Assembly: GCA_023399275.1 (NCBI GenBank)
Contig: JAEWQH010000020.1
Location: forward strand, 1 to 16,944
Origin: Bacillota bacterium
Lineage (GTDB): Bacteria; Bacillota; Clostridia; Christensenellales; CAG-138
Direction of reading: 5' to 3'
Length of the DNA stretch: 16,944 nt
A program made the position numbers and the translations under genes. Of the stretch, positions 5,469-11,198 are shown in pieces (the first letter of the stretch is position 1; every line of letters begins with the position of its first letter). The notes below the pieces were generated by a model. That model saw nothing but the letters and a program-made list of their open reading frames with translations. It had not been told where the DNA came from and searched no databases.

Positions 5469-5761
5469 CAGCAGTACCCGCCTTTCTCTTTGTAGCAAGA
5501 CAGGCCGCCGATGAATTGCTGGAATGCGGTCAGCGTTTCGCAGTTAAGCGAGTAGTGACTCCACTTTCCATCTTTCCGAACATCGACAAGCCCACATTCA
5601 CAAAGGGTTTTCATGTGATGGGAAAGTGTCGGCTGTGTAATCTCAAACTGCTCCAACAGCTTGCACGCGCATTTCTCCCCATCGGAGAGCATTTGAACAA
5701 TTTGCAAGCGGTTAGAATCACCCAACGCTTTGCAGAGCAGGGCAACATCAATCGTATTCAT
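5468..5761 (-). CDS. arsR: ArsR/SmtB-family metalloregulator
   Basis: The protein has 97 aa. The winged-helix core includes LCKALGDSNRLQIVQMLSDG and the recognition helix region EITQPTLSHHMKTLCECGLV, followed by the wing (VRKDGKWSHYSL). EKCACKLLE places two cysteines at the start of the DNA-reading region, as in arsenite-sensing ArsR proteins (ELCVCDL). Further cysteines at the C-terminus (SCYKEKGGYC) may contribute. ArsR dimers repress their operon until As(III) or a similar thiophilic ion binds the cysteines. It is the first gene of a five-gene operon, and a 9-bp palindrome sits between its promoter and start codon. Confidence 0.9.
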   Translation of the reverse strand: MNTIDVALLCKALGDSNRLQIVQMLSDGEKCACKLLEQFEITQPTLSHHMKTLCECGLVDVRKDGKWSHYSLNCETLTAFQQFIGGLSCYKEKGGYC

Positions 5762-5770
5762 ACAATCACC

Positions 5771-5794
5771 TCACATAGATTATTGTCTATGTGA
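5771..5794. promoter_or_regulatory. ArsR operator palindrome
   Basis: TCACATAGA (5771-5779) and TCTATGTGA (5786-5794) form a perfect 9-bp inverted repeat with a 6-base centre. It abuts the -10 box and ends 10 bases before the arsR start codon. The spacing and position fit an ArsR-family site. A further half-site, ACATAGA, lies inside the promoter spacer at about 5808-5814. Confidence 0.85.
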
Positions 5795-5795
5795 G

Positions 5796-5824
5796 AGTAT
5801 AGCAGATACATAGATGAGTGTCAA
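5796..5824 (-). promoter_or_regulatory. Promoter of the arsenic-type operon
   Basis: TTGACA (5819-5824) and TATACT (5796-5801) are on the minus strand with exactly 17 bases between. The operator palindrome begins directly downstream of the -10 box, so repressor binding would cover the start of transcription. Confidence 0.85.
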
Positions 5825-5887
5825 TGCGTTTATGGTTTTCCGCACTTAAAAAGTATACTCGGACTATATCACGATTTCTACAGTATC

Positions 5888-6133
5888 TTAGTTACAACGA
5901 TGATTTACGCGATCGACGCACCACGCAATGAACTCCTCAACAGATGGAACACGCCCCGCAAACGGAGCCGTTGCCCATTCCGCCTGTATAGCCGGATCGG
6001 GATTATTATAACCCTCCAGCATGGCGATTTCCATTTCCGTTCGCACCTCCGCTTCGGATATGCGTTGCATCCGGGCGATTCGTCGTATTGCCTTTTCCGC
6101 TTTCTTTAGCGCCAATTCATCATATACCGCCAT
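5888..6133 (-). CDS. Small protein resembling the Spo0A C-terminal-domain family
   Basis: The protein has 81 aa from the ATG at 6133, which has GGAGGG at 8 bases; two upstream in-frame ATGs lie within or too close to that site. It reads MAVYDELALKKAEKAIRRIA, then SEAEVRTEMEIAMLEGYNNP, then SVEEFIAWCVDRV. From memory, short Clostridial proteins of this kind are annotated as Spo0A C-terminal-domain proteins; the helical EVRxEMEIA block resembles the DNA-binding end of Spo0A. No receiver domain is present. It lies between the arsenic-type operon and the recombinase remnant and is probably an accessory element gene. Its role is unknown. Confidence 0.6.
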   Translation of the reverse strand: MAVYDELALKKAEKAIRRIARMQRISEAEVRTEMEIAMLEGYNNPDPAIQAEWATAPFAGRVPSVEEFIAWCVDRVNHRCN

Positions 6134-6165
6134 TTTCATTCCCTCCATACCTGTATTTTGAACGC

Positions 6166-6191
6166 AAATACCGCTTCTAATAACGGTATTT
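6166..6191. repeat. Inverted repeat upstream of the small Spo0A-C-like gene
   Basis: AAATACCG (6166-6173) and CGGTATTT (6184-6191) are perfect 8-bp arms with a 10-base centre, 33 bases upstream of the start at 6133. It could be a regulator site. No clear -35/-10 pair was found around it, so the role is open. Confidence 0.4.
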
Positions 6192-6261
6192 TACCATTCA
6201 GTATGGCGTGAAGTCATTGACAGTTCCTGTCGATTTGTGAGAACCATTGACGAAGAAGCAC

Positions 6262-6302
6262 GAAAATAGAGAAAACCCGCAAACCTTTGTAGATTTGCGG
6301 GT
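6262..6302 (-). terminator. Intrinsic terminator of the recombinase remnant
   Basis: ACCCGCAAA (6275-6283) pairs with TTTGCGGGT (6294-6302) through a 10-base loop. On the minus strand it lies 8 bases past the recombinase stop codon and is followed by TTTTCTCTATTTT, a typical intrinsic terminator. Confidence 0.75.
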
Positions 6303-6310
6303 GTTGAAAA

Positions 6311-7105
6311 TTAGGCTTCTATGTCTGCGCCTGCCAGGAAGTGGAATACCATGCGCCCATCCTCAAAAACTGTAACGGTGCTAACGGTGGCAGTCCATAG
6401 CTTTGCATTGAATTCCGTTAAAACGTCCTGCTCGGAGATTGCAAACATGAATGCTCCTATGCCGTCCGCCTTTGCCTGCCGCTGTGCGTGTTCGCTTCGC
6501 AGCCGTTCCAGCTTGGTTTTCGAGGTCTCATACCTTTCAACGTACCCGTTGTAGCGGGCCGCATACTCTTCTTGGTTTTGTGCGTCCCGGCTGTTCTCTT
6601 CGACGCATTTCCGTATTAATCCGGCGACCACATCCATTTCTTCCTGCAGCCCGCCGATTTCCGCCTCTATCTCCGTGCAATCGGAAGTCACGGACTGAAT
6701 AATGCGGCAGTCATCGAGCAATTGGGCTTTATCGTTTGTCAGCTTATTGTAGGCGGTGACAAATCGGTCTTTAATTTCGGCTTCGTCCAAATGCGGAGTC
6801 TTGCAACGCTCACCGTTCTTGAACTTGGCGTTGCATTGCCATATCGTGCGGCGGTACTTGCTCGTGGAGTTCCATACCTTAGAGCCAAAGAATGCGCCGC
6901 AGTCGCCGCACACAATGCGAGAAGCGAAGATGCTGTTTCCGCTGTAACGGTAGCCAATAGCCTTGCGCCGGGCGAGCTCTGCCTGCACCAGTTCGAACTC
7001 GGCAGGGTCGATAATGGGTTCATGGCTTTGCTCGATGTAATACTGCGGCACTTCGCCCTCATTGGTCTTCATCTTCTTTGAGAGGAAATCGACCGTGAAT
7101 TTCTT
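6311..7105 (-). pseudogene. Large serine recombinase, C-terminal half only, cut at the ssrA 3' end
   Basis: The frame starts matching the recombinase family at KKFTVDFLSKKMKTNEGEVP (from 7105) and runs to a normal C-terminus. It contains the recombinase-domain end (IDPAEFELVQAELARRKAIG), the zinc ribbon (CGDCG, WQCNAKF, ERC), the long coiled coil (about residues 100-210), and a terminal beta-rich piece, FEDGRMVFHFLAG. About 265 codons remain of an expected 520-560. The catalytic resolvase domain is missing, because at 7107 the sequence becomes the CCA end of the tmRNA gene. An ATG at 7072 could start a shortened product, but no Shine-Dalgarno is obvious. Whether the truncation came from integration or later deletion cannot be told here. 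Confidence 0.85.
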
Positions 7106-7106
7106 T

Positions 7107-7457
7107 TGGTGGAGGCGGGGAGAGTCGAACTCCCGTCCGAAAACCCCTCAACCAGACTTTCTACGAGCGTATCCGGTGGTTTAACATTCCCTCTGCCGCG
7201 CTCCCTCCGGCAGGATCACGGTTTTAGTAGCTTCATAAATCCGGCCCGCCGCAAAGCTTAGACGGGTTCGTTCCCTACCCTAAATGACGCCCGTATCTGA
7301 GACGGTAAGTTTTCTCAGGCGAACGGTCACTGCTTAAGCAGCGACAGCTAAAGTATTATTGTCAGTTACTTTATACTGTTCCCGCTTTTATCGAAGCGCG
7401 GGGCTTCGGCTCGCTTATCCAACATCGGCGATCCCCGTCGAAACCAGGTTCGCCCCC
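7107..7457 (-). ncRNA. ssrA: tmRNA (transfer-messenger RNA)
   Basis: The 351-nt RNA acts with SmpB to rescue stalled ribosomes and tag the unfinished protein. The 5' end reads GGGGGCGAACCTGGTTTCGA and the 3' end CGCCTCCACCA with an encoded CCA. The two ends form a 7-bp acceptor stem with a G3-U70-type wobble, the alanine identity mark. The T arm is GGGAG-TTCGACT-CTCCC. The tag frame ends ...ACT GAC AAT AAT ACT TTA GCT GTC GCT GCT TAA (stop 7334-7336), giving a C-terminus TDNNTLAVAA. The exact resume codon is not fixed by eye. A recombinase remnant begins directly at the CCA, showing that the 3' end served as, or became, an integration boundary. Confidence 0.95.
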
Positions 7458-7467
7458 ATGCAACTAT

Positions 7468-7496
7468 ATTATACACGAAATCCCGGCTTCTTACAA
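7468..7496 (-). promoter_or_regulatory. Promoter of ssrA
   Basis: TATAAT (7468-7473, minus) lies 10 bases before the mature 5' end. TTGTAA (7491-7496) is at a 17-base spacing, inside the short gap after the stop codon of the preceding gene. Confidence 0.7.
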
Positions 7497-7503
7497 CCCC
7501 GCG

Positions 7504-8808
7504 CTATTCCTTCGGCGCAGCCGCCGCGGCCGGGCGAAGCTCGGGCAGTCGTCTGCGATCTACACTCATCAGCCAGAAATAGAACCCGCCAAGCATCGTC
7601 ACCGCCAGAATGCGATATTGAAAATGCATGCCTTTATACATCGGCTCTGTTGCGATCAGCGTCCAGAGGATCGGCAGAAACGAGATTGCAAGCATCACGA
7701 GCGCGCGCATATATGCGTGCTTGTCCGTCCGCAGCGTCACCATGCCGATCAACGCAGCGAGCGCAACGCCGGCTGCGATATACAGCATCGGCCAATCGAA
7801 AAGATGCTTAAACGCCGCGATGATCACCGCCGGCTTATCGTAAAGCGACTCGGTCCCTTCGGGTTTTGTTACGCCGATGTGTGTGGCAAGCGCCTGCCAC
7901 GCCGTGCCAAATGCATCCTGATCGGTAAAAGCGCTGCTCAGCAGCAGCTTGCAGACCCACATCGCTAAGTAGGAGGCAAACCAGACCGCCGCACACTTTG
8001 CCGCCAACAGCAGCATGCGCTTTGCGCCCATCTCGGGCTTAGCGTAGCAAAGGCAAATGAGCCAGCAGAGCATCGGCAGCCCATAGGTAACCAACGGCGC
8101 GGTGTAAAAGTCGATATATTGCGTAACCATGCCGAGGATCATGAAGATCAGCGTCGCGCGTTCAGGCTTACGCATCAACATCGGCACGCATAGAACGCCG
8201 GCGAACGCAACGATAAAGCAGCCGCTGTATTGAAACAGCGCGCTGACGACGACGGGATTAATGAACAGAATCGCCGCGCAAAAGAGCATCGGCGGCCAGA
8301 CGGACTTCGTCTGAAACCCGAGCATCAGCATGCATAGGCCCATCAGCAGGAAAAACTTCCACATGATGAGCGTGCGCATCGTGCCATAGTCCATTACCGA
8401 GAGCAGCGCGCGCACATAGGTGCGAAAGCCGTGCCAGTACCGCACATAGAAGACATCCGCAGGCTCATGGTTCTCCACCGTCTCACGCGCGTCCGCGAGT
8501 GTAAAGTCGTCCTCCAGCGGATACGCGTTTTTCAGCACGCTCTCGGGGGAGGACGCAACATCCATATAGGTCGAAAGCGAGAGGATGATGACCTCCGTCC
8601 AAACGTCCAGCGAATAGGAGCCCCACTCCCGCCGCAACACATTGATATCGCCCCATTCCGGCTCGATCTCGTCCAGCGAAAGCAGGTAGTTTTTCTCCAC
8701 CTGCTCCTGCGGCGCAAGACCGCACAGAAACAGCAGCCCGACGGCAAACGCGACGAGCAGCAAAAACGTAATCACATAGCGCAAAAAGCGAAGCAACCGT
8801 TGTCTCAT
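7504..8808 (-). CDS. Polytopic membrane protein of unknown function
   Basis: The protein has 434 aa from the ATG at 8808, which has GGGGAGGA about 6 bases upstream; a longer frame to 8856 lacks a site. It begins with basic residues and a membrane segment (about 10-32), then an outside loop of about 110 residues containing VRYWHGFRTYVRALLSVMDY, then roughly nine further membrane segments, ending in a short alanine-rich cytoplasmic tail. The layout resembles GT-C-type glycosyltransferases and related polytopic surface-polymer proteins, but no catalytic motif is recognised, so no reaction is assigned. It starts 54 bases after lysA with no terminator between, so it may be cotranscribed with smpB-lysA. 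The ssrA promoter lies just past its end. Confidence 0.8.
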   Translation of the reverse strand: MRQRLLRFLRYVITFLLLVAFAVGLLFLCGLAPQEQVEKNYLLSLDEIEPEWGDINVLRREWGSYSLDVWTEVIILSLSTYMDVASSPESVLKNAYPLEDDFTLADARETVENHEPADVFYVRYWHGFRTYVRALLSVMDYGTMRTLIMWKFFLLMGLCMLMLGFQTKSVWPPMLFCAAILFINPVVVSALFQYSGCFIVAFAGVLCVPMLMRKPERATLIFMILGMVTQYIDFYTAPLVTYGLPMLCWLICLCYAKPEMGAKRMLLLAAKCAAVWFASYLAMWVCKLLLSSAFTDQDAFGTAWQALATHIGVTKPEGTESLYDKPAVIIAAFKHLFDWPMLYIAAGVALAALIGMVTLRTDKHAYMRALVMLAISFLPILWTLIATEPMYKGMHFQYRILAVTMLGGFYFWLMSVDRRRLPELRPAAAAAPKE

Positions 8809-8862
8809 GATCGTCCTCCCCTTGTACTGGGGCATCGTCTGCCCGGCGGAATCCACGAGTGG

Positions 8863-10113
8863 CTAGAGCTTCAATCCCAGGATGTCCAGCGTACTGAAGT
8901 AGTCCTGCGGCGTCTCCGCGCGGCGAATCTGCCGAACGCTCTTGTCGGGCTTGAGCAGCAGTTCCGCACTTCGAAGCTTGCCATTGTAATTATACCCCAT
9001 CGAGAAGCCATGCGCACCGGTGTCGTGGATCACGAGCAGGTCCCCCGGCTCCGTCCGCGGAAGCGGGCGATCTACGGCGAACTTGTCGTTGTTTTCACAG
9101 AGCGAGCCGACCACATCGTAGACATTCGTCAGCGGGTCGCACTCTTTGCCCATCACCGTGATGTGATGATACGCTCCATACATCGCGGGGCGCATGAGGT
9201 TGCAGGCGCAGGCATCCACGCCGATGTACTTTTTATGCGTCTCTTTTTTGTGGATCGCCCGCGTCACAAGATAGCCAAACGGCCCTGTGATATAGCGGCC
9301 AAGCTCTGTAAAGATACGCAGCCGCATGCCGCCGGGCGCTACGATGCGCTCATATTGATGCCGCACCTCCTCGCCGATATAGCGGATATCCGTCTCCTTT
9401 TCGTAGGGACGGTATGGGATGCCGATGCCGCCGGAGAGGTTGACAAACGTGAAGTTCGCCCCCGTCTCCTCATGCAGCTCCACCGCGGTCTTGAATAGCT
9501 TCTTGGCCAGCGCGGGGTAGTAGTCGTCGTCGGTCGTATTGCTCACGAGAAATGCGTGCAGCCCAAACTCGGTCGCCCCCAGTGCAAGCAGCTTCTTCAC
9601 CGCCTCGCTGAGCTGCTCGCGCGTCATGCCATACTTCGCTTCGCCGGGGTTTCCCATGATGGTGTTGCCCAGTAAGAATTCGCCACCGGGGTTGAAGCGC
9701 AGGCATATGGTCTTCGGAATTCCGCCGTTTTGTGCGAGAGAATCGATATGCGTGATATCGTCCAGGTTGATGAGCACGCCCATCTTGCTGGCGAGCCGAA
9801 ATTCTTCCGCAGGCGTGTCGTTGGAAGAAAACATGATGTCGTGCCCGGTGATGCCGACGGCGCGGGAGAGCATCAGCTCCGTCAGGGAAGAGCAGTCCAT
9901 GCCACAGCCGCATTCATGCAGCAGCTGCATGATCACGGGGTTTGGCAGCGCCTTGACGGCGAAATACTCGCGAAAGCCCTCGTTCCAGGAGAACGCCTCT
10001 TGCAGGCGCTTTACGTTTGCGCGGATACCAGCCTCGTCGTAGATGTGAAACGGCGTCGGGTGCTTGCTTACGATGGCCTCCAGCTCATCCTTCGTAAACG
10101 GCAGGTTTCTCAT
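8863..10113 (-). CDS. lysA: Diaminopimelate decarboxylase
   Basis: The 416-aa PLP enzyme converts meso-diaminopimelate to lysine and CO2, the last step of lysine synthesis, in the cytosol. The fold-type III barrel carries the PLP lysine in YFAVKALPNP (K54). LSGGIGIPY (227-234) and ELGR (270-273) are in the phosphate-binding positions. GSLCENND (337-343) corresponds to the CESxD motif contributed by the partner subunit, and DTGAHGFSMGYNYNG lies near the end. The usual GxHSHIGSQ is GLHAFLVSNT here, as in a recognised Clostridial LysA branch. The ATG at 10113 has AGGAGG upstream and overlaps the smpB stop (ATGA), so the two are coupled. The frame extends upstream through smpB in another phase, which is a shadow. 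Confidence 0.92.
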   Translation of the reverse strand: MRNLPFTKDELEAIVSKHPTPFHIYDEAGIRANVKRLQEAFSWNEGFREYFAVKALPNPVIMQLLHECGCGMDCSSLTELMLSRAVGITGHDIMFSSNDTPAEEFRLASKMGVLINLDDITHIDSLAQNGGIPKTICLRFNPGGEFLLGNTIMGNPGEAKYGMTREQLSEAVKKLLALGATEFGLHAFLVSNTTDDDYYPALAKKLFKTAVELHEETGANFTFVNLSGGIGIPYRPYEKETDIRYIGEEVRHQYERIVAPGGMRLRIFTELGRYITGPFGYLVTRAIHKKETHKKYIGVDACACNLMRPAMYGAYHHITVMGKECDPLTNVYDVVGSLCENNDKFAVDRPLPRTEPGDLLVIHDTGAHGFSMGYNYNGKLRSAELLLKPDKSVRQIRRAETPQDYFSTLDILGLKL

Positions 10114-10577
10114 GATCTGTCCTCCTTGATCCGTCGTTCCATCTCGCGGTCTGCGTCGCGCTCGGCAATCGTGTGGCGCTTGTCGTAGAGCTTTTTCCCC
10201 TTGGCAATCGCCAGCAGCAGCTTGACGCGCCCATCCTTGAGATAAAGCTCCAGCGGCACCAGACTCATGCCCTCTTTTTGGGATGCCGTCTGCAGCCTGC
10301 GAATCTCGCTTTTGTGCGCCAGCAGCTTCCGTGTGCGAAAGGGATCGCGGTTGAAGATGTTGCCTTGTTCGTATGGACTGATGTGCATGCCGATGACGAA
10401 CAGCTCCCCGTTTTTCACCTGCGCGTAGCTGTCCTTGAGATTGCATGCGCCTTTGCGGAGCGACTTTACCTCGGTGCCGAAGAGTTCGATACCGCACTCG
10501 AGCGTCTCCTCGATAAAGTAGTCGTGGCGCGCTTTTCTATTCTGCGCAACCGGCTTTACGCCGCGTCTGACGGGCAT
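10110..10577 (-). CDS. smpB: SsrA-binding protein SmpB
   Basis: The 155-aa partner of tmRNA binds its tRNA-like end and fills the decoding centre of the stalled ribosome. It contains NRKARHDYFIEETLECGIEL, GTEVKSLRKGACNLKDSYA, and YLKDGRVKLLLAIAKGKKLYDKR followed by a basic C-terminal tail. The ATG at 10577 is chosen because GGGAGGG lies 7 bases upstream and the predicted transcription start (about 10620) falls after the more distant ATG at 10628. ssrA lies 2.7 kb downstream on the same strand. The stop overlaps the lysA start. Confidence 0.95.
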   Translation of the reverse strand: MPVRRGVKPVAQNRKARHDYFIEETLECGIELFGTEVKSLRKGACNLKDSYAQVKNGELFVIGMHISPYEQGNIFNRDPFRTRKLLAHKSEIRRLQTASQKEGMSLVPLELYLKDGRVKLLLAIAKGKKLYDKRHTIAERDADREMERRIKEDRS

Positions 10578-10626
10578 GGAAGCAGCCCTCCCACTTTCCG
10601 ACGGAAATAATATATTATTTTCAACC

Positions 10627-10656
10627 ATTCTAACCGGTTCGGCGGCAAAAAGTCAA
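10627..10656 (-). promoter_or_regulatory. Promoter of smpB-lysA
   Basis: TTGACT (10651-10656) and TAGAAT (10627-10632) are on the minus strand with an 18-base spacer, downstream of the secG terminator and about 50 bases before the smpB start. Confidence 0.7.
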
Positions 10657-10728
10657 GCCCGCCGGCCGGAGGAGCGGCTGAAACCAGCACGTTATCCCCG
10701 TCTTGTATATTCTTTTGCGGCTTTGGCG

Positions 10729-10759
10729 AAAAAAGCGGCGCACCATACCGGCACGCCGC
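10729..10759 (-). terminator. Terminator of secG
   Basis: On the minus strand GCGGCGTGCC and GGTGCGCCGC form a 10-bp stem including two G-U pairs with a 5-base loop, followed by six T residues. It lies 22 bases past the secG stop codon. Confidence 0.85.
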
Positions 10760-10781
10760 ATTGGGTTCGCTTAGCCGACCC

Positions 10782-11018
10782 TTAAAAGATGGTCAACAGC
10801 AGCGCAAGCACGCCGACGGCGATCGCAAGGGCGATGGTCAGCTTCTGCAGCTTCGCCTCGCGGCTGGCCGCCTTGCCTTTCGCGGTAAAGGACGCGGTGT
10901 CCCCGCCGAAAGACGCGCCGAGGCCGGAGCTCTTCGTCTTTTGCAGCAGAACGACGACGACGAGCAGGACAGAGATCAACATCAGCGCGATGCGAATGAT
11001 AAGCGCCGCAGTTTCCAT
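10782..11018 (-). CDS. secG: Preprotein translocase subunit SecG
   Basis: The 78-aa membrane protein is the small auxiliary subunit of the SecYEG export channel. It has two membrane segments (about 6-26 and 58-77) joined by a cytoplasmic loop with the family motif QKTKSSGLGASFGGDTASF. Length and topology are normal. The ATG at 11018 has GGAGGA at good spacing. It has its own promoter and terminator, so it is a single-gene unit. The rnr gene that often follows secG and precedes smpB in Firmicutes is absent here. Confidence 0.92.
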   Translation of the reverse strand: METAALIIRIALMLISVLLVVVVLLQKTKSSGLGASFGGDTASFTAKGKAASREAKLQKLTIALAIAVGVLALLLTIF

Positions 11019-11099
11019 GGTGACAGTTCCTCCAATTTTGATCTCCGCACCGCGCGGCTTGTTTCGCCGGAGCCGGAGCCAATAACATAGTCGTACTCA

Positions 11100-11158
11100 G
11101 GCGTCAGAATCCGACGCCCAAGCCCTGTGATTATAACATGCACCAGGCCCGAATGCAA
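11100..11158 (-). promoter_or_regulatory. secG promoter and leader hairpin
   Basis: TTGCAT (11153-11158) and TATAAT (11130-11135) are on the minus strand with a 17-base spacer. The first transcribed bases contain a 6-bp hairpin, GGCGTC (11100-11105) with GACGCC (11113-11118). The leader before the start codon is about 100 bases, long for so small a gene. Confidence 0.7.
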
Positions 11159-11198
11159 GCCTGAATGCGGCCTGCACGGGGCTGATCCGCCGCATATA

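Noticed and set aside
6215..6250. TTGACA and two CATTGAC copies on the plus strand upstream of the recombinase terminator as a rightward promoter.
   Set aside because: No -10 box at suitable spacing and no plus-strand gene follows.
8431..9498. A 355-codon plus-strand frame across the polytopic protein and lysA.
   Set aside because: It has shadow-frame composition (rich in Arg, His and Leu) and lies antisense to lysA, whose motifs are unmistakable. GC-rich DNA commonly leaves such open frames.
10114..10497. N-terminal extension of lysA by 128 codons.
   Set aside because: It overlaps smpB in another phase. The ATG at 10113 with AGGAGG and the ATGA overlap is the clear start, and the extension has shadow composition.
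11019..11198. A tRNA or riboswitch in the long secG leader.
   Set aside because: Only a 6-bp hairpin and a standard promoter were found; there is no cloverleaf and no riboswitch core I can recognise.
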